Positions 10,973 through 22,700 of a stretch of DNA of 64,000 nt are shown here, piece by piece; the first letter of the stretch is position 1, and every line of letters begins with the position of its first letter. The notes under the pieces are model-generated. The model had not been told where the DNA came from and made no database searches. It saw only the letters and a list, made by a program, of their open reading frames with translations. Source of the DNA: Pyxicephalus adspersus (lineage: Eukaryota; Chordata; Amphibia; Anura; Pyxicephalidae); assembly GCF_032062135.1 (NCBI RefSeq), contig NC_092859.1, forward strand, positions 113,254,575-113,318,574, read 5' to 3'. The position numbers and the translations under genes are program-made.

Positions 10973-12551
10973 GACGGCTGGGCAGAGGATAGGAGGGACT
11001 GACAGAGAATAANNNNNNNNNNNNNNNNNNNNNNNNNNNNNNNNNNNNNNNNNNNNNNNNNNNNNNNNNNNNNNNNNNNNNNNNNNNNNNNNNNNNNNNN
11101 NNNNNNNNNNNNNNNNNNNNNNNNNNNNNNNNNNNNNNNNNNNNNNNNNNNNNNNNNNNNNNNNNNNNNNNNNNNNNNNNNNNNNNNNNNNNNNNNNNNN
11201 NNNNNNNNNNNNNNNNNNNNNNNNNNNNNNNNNNNNNNNNNNNNNNNNNNNNNNNNNNNNNNNNNNNNNNNNNNNNNNNNNNNNNNNNNNNNNNNNNNNN
11301 NNNNNNNNNNNNNNNNNNNNNNNNNNNNNNNNNNNNNNNNNNNNNNNNNNNNNNNNNNNNNNNNNNNNNNNNNNNNNNNNNNNNNNNNNNNNNNNNNNNN
11401 NNNNNNNNNNNNNNNNNNNNNNNNNNNNNNNNNNNNNNNNNNNNNNNNNNNNNNNNNNNNNNNNNNNNNNNNNNNNNNNNNNNNNNNNNNNNNNNNNNNN
11501 NNNNNNNNNNNNNNNNNNNNNNNNNNNNNNNNNNNNNNNNNNNNNNNNNNNNNNNNNNNNNNNNNNNNNNNNNNNNNNNNNNNNNNNNNNNNNNNNNNNN
11601 NNNNNNNNNNNNNNNNNNNNNNNNNNNNNNNNNNNNNNNNNNNNNNNNNNNNNNNNNNNNNNNNNNNNNNNNNNNNNNNNNNNNNNNNNNNNNNNNNNNN
11701 NNNNNNNNNNNNNNNNNNNNNNNNNNNNNNNNNNNNNNNNNNNNNNNNNNNNNNNNNNNNNNNNNNNNNNNNNNNGATAAGAGGGACTGACAGAGGATAA
11801 GAGGGACTGGCAGAGGATTGGAGGGACTGACAGAGGATAAGAGGGACTGGCAGGGCATAGAAGGGACTGGCAGAGGATTGAAGGGAGTGGCAGAGAATAG
11901 GAGAGACTGGCAGGGGAGAAGAGGGACTCACAGAGGATAGGAGGACCTGGCAGAGGATTGAAGGGACTGCCAGAGGATAAGAGTGACTGGCAGAGGATAG
12001 TAGGGACTGGCAGAGGATAGGAGGGACTGGCAAAGCATAAGAGAGACTGGCAGATGATAGGAGGGACTGGCAGAGGATTGCTGAGACAGACAGATGACTG
12101 CAGGAACTGGCAGAGGAATGGAGGGACTAATAGAGGATTCTAATAGAGGACTGTAAGGACTGAGAAATGATTTGCTAGGATTGGCAGAGGATTGCTGAGA
12201 CCAGAAAAATAATTACAGGGACTGGCAAAGGATTGCAGGGACTGACAAATCATTGCAGGGACTTTCTAAGGATTGGAAGGACTGACAAATGAGTGATAGG
12301 AATGGCAGAGGGTTGCTGGGACCTAAAATGATTACAGGGACTGGCAGAGGATTGCTATGACTGGTAGAAGTTTGGAAGACCTGGCAGAGGATTGCGGGGA
12401 GTGGCAAAAAAAGAGATAGATCCGATAGAGGATTCCTAAGAATTGCAGAAGGTGACCAATGAATTACTGGGACTGGCAGGGATGGGGTGAACTGGCAGAG
12501 GATTGCAGAGACTGACAAATTGTTGCAGGGACTGGCTGAGGATTGTTGTGA
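10973..12551. repeat. 20-bp minisatellite upstream of TSPAN33
   Basis: The unit GATAAGAGGGACTGACAGAG and variants (GGATTG.. forms) repeat with a 20-bp period. Units are near-identical up to about 12100 and degenerate from there to 12551 into GATTGCAGGGACTGACAAAT forms. An N gap covers 11013-11775. The array starts only about 60 bp from the distal CCAAT box. Long minus-strand frames here (runs of LSSASPS-type repeats) are by-products. Confidence 0.93.
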
Positions 12552-14229
12552 CACCATATGATGACAGAAGGTAGCACTTCACTCTCATTGGTTTGTAGGA
12601 CTGACAGTTCTATCCAGAGAGGTTTCCATGTCAGATAACATTGAAATAATACCAATAATAATAATAATCTAGTAATCCCAACCGGGCTAATCTGTAACAA
12701 GAAGAATTTCCCATATATCAGACATGGTAAACTTGGGTGGACTGGGAGAGCAGCACCTGCAATCAGTGGGGATGGGGCTGTGACTTTTACCCTCCCTCTG
12801 CCAGAAGACCCTACCAATCCCCCCCCAATATTTGCTGCTCCAAAGACCCTTCTACATGACAGAGTGAGACCCATCGTTGGGGCAAATCATATACCTTTAT
12901 TCCACCACCACTGCATGACCCTGCATGGGGGATGGACAGTTACGCTGGCCGCATATTTTTTATATGACCTAATGAGGGGGTCGGGGGAAGTGGGGGTCTC
13001 ATCCAAGTTTTGATGGGGAGCCCCATGGTTTGTAGTTATTCCCCTGATCACACCATGGCCTGTGTACTATAAATCCTAAGTAGGTAAAGATTTTTTGTAG
13101 TTTTGGATAGAATTGGAAAGGATTAGAACCCCTCTCAAGTGTACAGATATCTTGGGCTCCTTTAGGGAGATTTCCTTCAATTCCTGTTCTGTTGATATTG
13201 GTAAAAATAAAGTGTACCAGAAATGCCTTGGCAAACACAGTACGTGGTTGTAAAATAGCAGTGATATCATCATTATTCAGTATATAGCTGTGGCAGGGGG
13301 ACCACCTACTACAGGGCACATGGACAAAAACTACAGGGGGCGTATACAAGACCGGGCACCCGGAACAAGGAGATAGAAGAGCAGTGACTGGTCCTTATAC
13401 CAGGAAACTCCTGCACAATAGCAATGTTAATATCTGCAAGAAATGCACAAAGAACACCAAGATTCAAGTGAGAATATAAATGACGGTATTTACTTTTCCT
13501 GGAGTTCAGTTGTAATGCTGCTTTTTACATCACCCTGGAGTTCACTATCAAGAAGTCTTGATAACATATCATTCGTATACATACCGTAGTAACTAAATGG
13601 CTCTGAATTCCTTGAATCTCTTCTACGTCCCATATGTCTTTCAATTGTAAAGATTCTGTATAATACGGAAGATTTTGTATGCTTTTTATGGTAACAAAGA
13701 CATGTTCTGGCTGAACTTTCCATCATCAGACTATTTTCAAATGTCAGATCTGCCTATGATCTTATCTAATGCTGAAGGCAGTGGGTAGTAGACAGAACAC
13801 AAAGCTGGCATTTCATTATCCTCCATCGAGTTCTCATCCATGGTACAGGTCTGCTATAGAAGTGCACTGAGGCTTCACCCTACTGACATTGTATAAGCAT
13901 TATAATACTAGGTGACCTTTGTTTAAGGTGTGACTGAGTGATATTTATGGATGCAGAAAAGCTGGATGTACACTAAAAGTTTTTTTTTTAGCCAACATCA
14001 ATATACACTTCATGGAAACCTATCACTCAACCATAAAATAAATAATATTGTCTAAATAATATATTTAAAGGGCCGTTCAGCCATCAACATAACTGGACCA
14101 GGATGACGTAAGTTCTGTGCAGACGTGCAGGAGTTCATTCAGTCCTGACAAAAAGAATACTTATTGCATAAGGGACCATGCCTGTCCTTTTCTGCAATAA
14201 ACCCCTGACTGGTTACCAATATTTAAAGT

Positions 14230-14930
14230 GGAAAATTATTATTTTTTTCTTCACTTACCTTTTTATGCTAAGGACCTTCAATCAATATACTTACCAAATC
14301 CAATGAATCTCATGCTGTCTTGACTTTTGTCTTCTATCCATCTCCCTATTGCCACATCCCGCCATCTTTTTTATTTCTGCTTTCTGATGAAGTTGCCCAA
14401 TGCCACACGGCACATGAGCAAGATTAGGTGACTGTGTCTACCAACAGGGCTTCTAAATGTAAACAGCGAAGTGCATGCATGAGATTGTGCTCTGGTTTAC
14501 ATTTGAACAATTTTATTAAAGCAGACCCATCATTTTTTACATTATATTTTATATATAATGGAGAAAATATTTTTCTTTTTCTTTTATTAACAGCCCATTT
14601 TTATAGGGAGGTCCCCTCTCCTCTATCTTTACCTCTGCAGCTGTAAAGACGAGAAGAAACCCGCAGCCTCCTGGGATACTTGCATCACATATCCCAGGAG
14701 GCTTTTGGTGGCTCCTTCTGTGCATGCCCAAGACTGGGCATGTGTTATTTCCCATAATGTAAACAAAAAGTGCTTAATCTCATGCATACGTAGTGAGGGC
14801 ACTTTTTATCTTAAATTTGCAGGTATTGTATCTACGCAGTGCGAGTTTGGGTGACATGAGAGGAACCTGGAAGACAGAAGAAAAATGATGGCCGCACACT
14901 TTTCTGTCCACACCTGAAAGGAGAGAGAAG
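14230..14930. repeat. Probable interspersed repeat with internal hairpin
   Basis: It contains a hairpin around 14667-14702 (GCCTCCTGGGATA ... TATCCCAGGAGGC) and pieces such as TGTGCATGCCCAAGACTGGG that look like repeat-unit sequence. Neither the boundaries nor the family could be fixed. Confidence 0.35.
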
Positions 14931-16837
14931 CTGAGATGGCACAGGTCTTGCTTGGCTCGATTTGTAGAGGGCTTTACATCGGTAAATGTAAGTGGTATTT
15001 CACAATGTGTACTGGGAGTTACAGCTTTCAGTTTATCCAGATCAAATATACTGGTAAACTTGTTTACTGCAAGTTACTCCATTTCACACACTCTGTTCTC
15101 TTCTCACCTATTTCTAATAAAATAATGACAGAAATGAAATGCAATAGAAGAGAACTAACATCCGATAGTCACACCCCATTAACAGAGAAACATGTCAGGT
15201 AAGCATTTCAAGAATTTGACTTTAAGGAATTGTGCTGGAAATATTTCATAGCTACTGAATCTGACTTGAACCTTCAGGTCAAGTTTTCCACCTGCAAACA
15301 AGTTGTATAAGTCTGTAGGAGCACATCAAGCAACAAAAATGTCACCATTAAACCACATTTTTTAAATAGATACAATTTTTTCATTTTATGTGTGGACACA
15401 GGAACTGACTTTAGCAATGTAAAATTTCGGAAGGTGCTAATCTAAATTTCCCCCTGACTTGGTTTTTCGACCTCTATGAAAGTGGCTCCCTAGCATTTTG
15501 CTGCTTAAAAAGTGTCAATGAGCCCCTAGATCTTCCTATTATGATTGAAAAGAATTAGATTGATTGAAATGGCCTCTTTTGCAGACAGATAGCAGGTGGT
15601 GTGGTATTTAGTGGTTTTCAATCGTTTCTCACACACTCCATACATAAGTTCTTCATTGTTCATCTGCTCAACTGGTTTCATAGACTTGAATTGAATCCTT
15701 ACTAGCATCAAGGTGATTAAAAAGCATTTTGGAAGGGTTTGTTAGGAAGAAGTACAAACAAATGATGTGTTTTCACTCCCTTTAACCCTTCAGTTCCTGT
15801 GCAATGCATAATTGCTAGAAAACTGACCCTATTGTAGCTTGATAAAGCCCAGAAAACATCTATAGAAACTGTTGGTAGCCACTCTCGAGCCTCTGAGTGT
15901 TAGATATTAATTTGCTGGTAAGAACATACTGACTTGCCAATGAGATATCTATCTATACAGAGTTCAAAACCATAGAGAGAAGCAAGTATGATTTAATGGA
16001 GAGAACATTAGGAAGTTATTTTTGACTTACAGGTGGTTGTTTTGATGTGGTGGGTTCCAGTCTAGTTGGTTGTGGAATCACACCAGGAGTAGTGAGGGAT
16101 ACATATCAATAATTTTTGTTTATTCAAGGTTGCACATACAGATATGGACTATTGTTTCTTTTTTATTATTTTAGTTATATTTTTACATTATAACATGTTT
16201 TCCTTTTGTTTTGTTTTTTTGCTATTTTAATGTCCTTGAGTTAACTGGGCCTAAAATAATCATATCCATCTTTGTATGACCCCAAAACTTTGCTGGTTTA
16301 TTTTGAAATAATACAGCAGTAAAACATGAAAATCTTTTTGGCTAGCTGCCACTTTGCTGAGCTTTGCCTTTTAAAAAGAAATAGATGGTGATTTGGTAAT
16401 AATGAATAGTGGGGTTGGCCTGCTTTGAAGAGGCGCTTCTCTGGTTGGATGGTAAGGCCCTTGGAAAAGCACTGGAGTGAACCTTTTATCTGAACATAAT
16501 TTACAATCCAGTCACAGCTTAGTCTGAGTTCCCTATTATAAAGAAAAGAAAGTGACCGATCTTTGAGCCATGCTGGAAACATGCATCTAATAGGGCAGCT
16601 TTAGGTCCCAGAGACAAAGGTTGTTCTGGGTTTACTCTGAAAGCTCAAAACCTGCCGATGAAAATAAAAGAAGAAGCTGAATATCAAGAGAACACACATA
16701 AACCAGCCAAAAATAATGACATCCATGCATGCTGCTTTCCTTAGTTTACTGCTTAGCTTCTTGAAGTGCATAGATTCTTTAAAGGATTACTCTGTGCTTT
16801 CCATAAATTAACACATTTATTAGCAGAGATCTCTTAG

Positions 16838-16993
16838 ATTGTAAGCTCTTCTGGGCAGGGTCCTCACCTCCTCCTGTGTAACTGTCTGTATCTGTCTGTC
16901 ATTTGCAACCCCTATTTAATGTACAGCACAGCATAATATGTTGGCGCTATATAAATACTGTTTGTTATTAGTAATAATACTATAATAATAATA
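16838..16993 (+). mobile_element. 3' tail of an L2/CR1-type LINE
   Basis: GATTGTAAGCTCTTCTGGGC, TATTTAATGTACAGCACAGC and GGCGCTATATAAATACTG followed by an ATAATA-rich tail match the 3' end of the LINE at 53395-54090. It is 5'-truncated and has no coding part. Confidence 0.65.
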
Positions 16994-19339
16994 TAATAAT
17001 AATAAAAACAGAATTTTTCATCCAGAATGCTTGGAGCCTAGACTTTTCTGGATGGGGGATACATTTTGAAATACCACTAAAACATACTGCATTTACATAA
17101 TGGAATAATTATCAATAGGAACTACAAGTCAACAGAGTGGGAGTTTCTAATTGAAGGATAATATGGCTTTGAAGAGTTTACCATTAGAAAGCAACTGAGT
17201 GTTTGTAATGGTGTGTCCTCAGAATGCACAGGGGCCTTATAATATCACAAACATACACAAAACATTATTTAACAAATAGTTCTACCGCAATCTGTACATT
17301 CAAAATGAAGGAGACCAATTGTTGCAGGGTGATGCAAAATCTTTCATCTTAATAATTTTGCAATAAATGTAATATGTGTATATTTATGGAGTGTGTCTGA
17401 GTTTATATTATTTTGTTTTGAATGTTTATATGGCTGAGGACCATTTCAGAACTATAGTGAGATGCAGTATTCTGCCGCAAAGTGACCCATTTTTTGCAAG
17501 TGGCTGTATGCAGTGTAGTTCCCAAAAGCGACATGCTGCTTTTGACTGCTCAGTTATTGCATGAAGACTTGCACAAAACTGCAGCAACAGTGCAAATCTT
17601 CAAGCAACATCTTCATAGTTAAAAAAGATATTACGCTTTTGGGCACTGTGCTGAACTCTGCTATAACTGCAGCTGCATGCAAACAGAACCCTCCCAGTGT
17701 GGTTTGCTTCTTATGGGCACACAATAGCTGTTTGCTTTGGGCCCAGGAGCAGAACACTGTGCAGTTTTACATCACAGGCCTGAAAGGGCCCTTTTGGTTT
17801 GGTCATCTTTTTGTCATAATTATCAGTATGGTAAGTATTTGTACAAAAAAAAGATATTTTTCTGCAGTATGGATATTTTTATTGATATGGATTTTTTTAT
17901 TGATATGGATATTTAGCTGTATGCTCAGATGTTCAGCCAATTTCAGCACAACTTTTCACAAATTAATGCATGTACCAGGCATGTAACTGAAACCAAAAGA
18001 TCAGCATTCTTTATAATTTACCTTGTTTTTAATAGTAAAATGATCCGCATTATTTTTGCACCTCCAATTGTTTTTCTTGCTTTGGAGATGCATAAGGGTA
18101 AAAGCGTGAGAGCTCAGTGTTTTACACCAGGCTTACATTCTATGTACAGAGCTGGTGGAAGAGATATTCTTATGTGCAGCAACTGGTAACCTGGGGGATC
18201 TGTGGCACGGTTAGGGCTACTACGGAAAGGACTACGGTGCATAAGTTACAGGATCAGAACCATACGGAGGAAAGGAGAGGCATACAGCACAGACAGTGTC
18301 AGAGCTTACACAGAGATTTTGATGGGTAGCTGCTTCCACATTATTTTTTATTAGTGCAGGGATTTCTGTTTTTGATTTTTTATATATATGAGTTCAGCAT
18401 TGGCAGCTTATATAATCTCTTAAATATCTAAAAGATCATTTAAGTAACTGTTTCTCTTCAGTAATGTGGGCATAAAATAAACATTAAACTGGCTTAATGT
18501 ATTAAAAAAAAACCTTCCACGTAGAGTCTCTGGGCCCATTCCCTAAATCACCAACTCATGGTAGGTGTAAAAATGCACATAAAAAGAAAAAAAAATTAGA
18601 ATGAAACTTACCTTGCCCCTATCTAACACCTAAGCCACCTAGAAAAGGTGACATCACGTATTGTATTGTATTTTCACATACAAATAACATATATGTGCTA
18701 TTGCTTGTCACATTTTTATATTCTAAATTAAACATAAATATTAACAATGTAAAATTAGGCGCTTGCTTTGAAAAAACAAAAAACATTTTTTAAAAGGACA
18801 GTACACGTCAGAAAGGCCTTAAACCCTCCAGCATTGTTTAAGCTGACCTTGCAAAGAATAATTTAATGCGTATTATTAGATCCAGAAAGCATTTGCTAAA
18901 AATGTAATACATGTTTGATTTCTTTCATGAAACCCTGAAACTATCCCGTTTTAGTCTGGGTGTGATAAATAAGTAAATTTTTAGTTTAATTCTCCAGGAG
19001 AATCAAAATAAAGGAGAGATACAGTCTTACAGATCATTTTCGTTGAAAATTTCCATGCTTTACAATTAATTTAAAAAGTTGGCAGGTGGCTTTAAAAAAG
19101 TGATTTAAAGGCCATATTTTGATTTTGATTTAGGAAAAAAACTACACATTTAAAGAATAAATGGTTTCTTTTTAAACATGTCCCCACCAATCTCTCGGAC
19201 CCTCTTTTGGGACAAATAGCATGTTTAGGACTTTTGCAATTATCCCAAAATGTTGGCAAGTCAAAATTATTAAATGGCAAAAAAAACATGTCCTCACAGT
19301 GAAAACAACTTGTTTTTTTGAAACCCTTGTTTTTGTGCT

Positions 19340-19380
19340 GGTGAATAATGGGGTTATCCTGTATATCCCCATTATTCACC
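19340..19380 (-). other. Perfect 14-bp stem-loop in the presumed 3' UTR of Ig gene 1
   Basis: Arms GGTGAATAATGGGG and CCCCATTATTCACC pair exactly around a 13-base loop. It lies about 280 bp past the stop codon of Ig gene 1, if that transcript extends this far. No confident polyadenylation signal was found nearby. Confidence 0.6.
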
Positions 19381-19660
19381 TGTACTGGAAGCATATTGTA
19401 ATAACTCATAAAACTGCACAACCAGGCTTTGATAAAAACACACGCAAGGAATCTCACATCGACATCGAAGTATTCTTTTGTGAAGAATCAGTTCCTGCCT
19501 TTGACTCACATTGAACTGGAAAAGTGACCATGACGGAATGTTTCAGAAAATGTTAGATTCAATGCATTATAAATTACATAGACCCCTATATTACCAATCT
19601 TATCAATTAGTATGTAAATTTTACAGTACATTTTTCATTCAGTTTGGTATCCATGATAGG

Positions 19661-19768
19661 CTATGTCCGCAGAACCTTCACAGCCATATATTCAGTGTCA
19701 GACTCCTTGCTGTTATTTTGCCTTGTCTTTGCTTTTTTGAACTTTGGCATTATGTAGACAACATCATC
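19661..19768 (-). CDS. Ig gene 1 exon 8, tail end with TxYxxV motif
   Basis: The 35 codons plus TAG begin DDVVYIMPKFKKAK and end with ESDTEYMAVKVLRT. TEYMAV fits the immunoreceptor switch motif TxYxxV, and YIMP fits the YxxP form bound by Crk-type SH2 domains. The acceptor has a long pyrimidine tract (TTTGTTTTTCTTTGTTGCAG). Acidic and tyrosine-bearing, it has the composition of a signalling tail. Confidence 0.78.
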   Translation of the reverse strand, partial: DDVVYIMPKFKKAKTRQNNSKESDTEYMAVKVLRT

Positions 19769-22700
19769 CTGCAACAAAGAAAAACAAATGCACTGTCACA
19801 GCTAGATTTTAAAAAAGCATATTCCTTTTACTATGCAATAGCTATTACTGGCTTCTCCTTCTAAAAATGTTAGTTGGCAGATGTTAATCCAGTGGCTTCA
19901 GTACTCTGAGTCCCCTATATACTATATTTTTTTCACATACTGCATTCTATGGCTGTGGTTAACAACTTGCTGTGGTGCATACTGCATAATTTCTGCATCC
20001 CTGCAAAAGCACCTCTCTGTGCAGTTGCACATTCATTCATGAATTCCAATTCCCTAAATGCATTTTGGTAGCTGTCACAGAGCAGGGCATGCCAAGGACT
20101 GATCCCTCTGAAAATATTAGTTGAGTCAGAGTTGGATTGTTGGGTGGCATGACAGTGCGAGGAATTTGGAATAGTGGCTACAGGGGAGAATATGAAAAGT
20201 GTTGTAAGAGTGTAGTCACATTCTACAGGAACATGCTTTCAATGAGCTCAGCTCATAAAATTAACGGGTATATTTAGAATGTAATACAAATGAGGATTCT
20301 CCAAACAGTTCAGGAGAGTGATTATATATATTATATACTTACGTTTTTGGCCAGTTAGGTATTACCAGCTGGGTATTGTGCACTCTTTATTAGGGGCGCA
20401 CAGAGACCATGATATGGTGAGGGTGGCTATTACAGTGACAGCGAAGGTAAATGCCTCTAGTTACACAGGGAGAGATACGTTGATTGCAAGGAAGGATTCT
20501 TTAAAAATGTCATTTATTTCAGTGGTCCCCAGTGTTTTGCAGGTAGCGGACTACTAAATTCATGGACTCCAGGCCATGCATACGGGGAGTCATGTGCCAC
20601 TCATAGGGGAAGAAACTTTCCCCCAGAGTGACGTCATGATGCCAGAACACACCCACTCTCCAATCGAAAGGCTCAGTCCAGAGACACAACCTGCGGGAGA
20701 CTCTAGCCGGTGCGCCCCCCCAGTGGGGTCCCTATCCTGACCCCAGAGTCGCAGCCCACCTGTCAGACCGGGTTGGGGACCTCTGATTTATATGACCAAC
20801 AAAATTTTTAATAGGAAATACTATAGAATGATTCCAGCATAGAAAGTATGTGCAGGTACCTAAACTTCCCATACAGTTTATGCTTGTTTGTTGTATAGTT
20901 GTAGTCACACTGCATTCAGTATTGTTGGGACTCTTGGTTACTCTGTAACATAATATCTGTAAATACTATTATGTTACTCTCACACAAGCAGCTATTACAC
21001 AGTCCGGTTTTTCTAGAAATTTTACCTCTTTGGTTCTTGAAGGTGCAGATTCTGCTGAAGCTCCTGAGAAAACAAACACACACATTATCTGTTTAAACTT
21101 GAACTTCAAAAAGTTGTAAAGAAACATTAAGTCAACAAATATAAAAAAAACTAATCATTTTTAATAATTTTTTTGTAGGTTGTGCTATTGAGTAATAAAT
21201 ATAAACATGCAATGTTATCAACACATTGTTTGGAAGATTTTGGCTAAGCATTACGGTGCTTCATTTGAAATCATTCATTCAACATTGTCTGCATACTTAT
21301 TGTTTCAGATGATCATGACACACAACTCTTTAAAGTTCATAGGTCGCCAATAACCCTATTTAATGGCCAGAAAGCCTGGAGCTTGTGAAAACCTGACCAA
21401 TCACTACATGTTTCATGGCACCACCCTCTGTCCAGCATAGAATCATGTGAAAAGAAGCTGCAGTCAATTTTAAGATAGGAAAGAAGGAAAACTTTTAATA
21501 TTGAATGTTTTTTTAAGCTTTAGCACTCTCTGAAAGAGAAGACTCTTGTTTGACATTCAGTATATACTTAGATTAAAATCAGGATTTGTGTGCAGTTATA
21601 TATAATGAATGGACAGGGGATGATTCTGACTTTTATTTACCTGCATTGGTAATCTGTGCTTGCCTTACTGAAGAGTGTGATCTGGGGAAGAAAAGAAGAA
21701 AAAAATAATGAATTATAATTACACAGTATTTATATAGCACAGACATATTATGTAGAGCTAGTTGCCCCTTACTTTGAAGAGAAGCCAATTAGCCTAACTG
21801 CATGTTTTTGTAATGTGGGAGTAAAGCGGAGTAAACCCATGCAAAAATGGAGAGAACCTGCAAACTCCATACAGTGATCTGGTTCAGTGCTAATCTCCGA
21901 GCCACCGTGCAAACAAACTGAGTACAAATGTTATTTGTGGAAAAGTATTTCATGGTTAGTTATGCCGGAAACTGTGTAATTTTATCAGGCTAATATTCCA
22001 GGCATATGTTATAAATGTATTTAAATTCATTAAAAAATACCAGTACCTGAATTAGGTTAGATGCAATCCCTCTAATGTAAGGAGAGAAGGGCAGCACTAG
22101 GTACTAACTAGGCTCTGCTTTATGCACATGTGCTGACAAGCAGAAGACAACAATTTGAACAGATAGGTGAGCTGCTGTTCTTTCACTGTCCAATCACAGT
22201 CTGGGAATGGGTAGGTCACCTGGATGCGTCACAAAACTGCAGCAGAAAAGTCAGATCACTTTGCTGTCTATCAGGGCTATGCAACTATTGGGAGTGGATG
22301 GGAAAAAATTAAATTTCATTTGGCAGGTAACCCCACTCTATATATACATGGGGTTTGAGGGAAGGCGGATGTAAGACTTTATCAAAAAAGCCAAAAATGC
22401 AAAAACTTTTGGGTGTCATGAGGAACCTTTTTTTTGGCATTTTAGCTTTTGTATTTCAAAAATGTTATTGAAAATGTTTAGAAGTAAATTACAGTAGTTG
22501 TGTTGTTAACCAGAACACATATAAAAAGAAATAATAAATATTATGCACTTTTACAAAATAAAACTTCTTGTATACGGTAACAACAAATACAAAAAAATTC
22601 TCTTTAGCCCAATTCAAAAATTTTTTTAACAAAGCCTCAATAAGACTGCAATGACATTTATACAGTTATTTATGAGAGCAGCAATAACACAATACAAAAT

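Larger units (their letters stand above)
12560..19330. other. Intergenic, no gene recognised
   Basis: Between the TSPAN33 upstream minisatellite and the 3' end of the first Ig gene I see no exon I can support. It holds AT-rich sequence, a repeat-like block near 14230-14930, and an L2-type LINE tail at 16838-16993. The open frames in it are short and without recognisable domains. Confidence 0.5.

Noticed and set aside
10764..12033. Long minus-strand frames upstream of TSPAN33
   Set aside because: They run through the 20-bp minisatellite and a 763-base N gap. The apparent LSSASPS-type protein is a repeat translation.
8790..12551. Possible CRISPR arrays
   Set aside because: The units are contiguous minisatellite repeats without unique spacers, in vertebrate DNA.
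12213..12874. Minus-strand frames near the degenerate end of the 20-bp array
   Set aside because: Repeat-derived sequence with no domain.
17778..17830. Exon-like stretch on the plus strand with good splice sites and a hydrophobic frame
   Set aside because: It has no neighbour in phase, is not the 84-bp size of the family membrane exons, and shows no recognisable domain.
17554..17986. 141-residue plus-strand frame
   Set aside because: The frame contains a short direct repeat (ATGGATATTTTTATTGAT-like) and no domain. The minus strand is equally open, suggesting chance.
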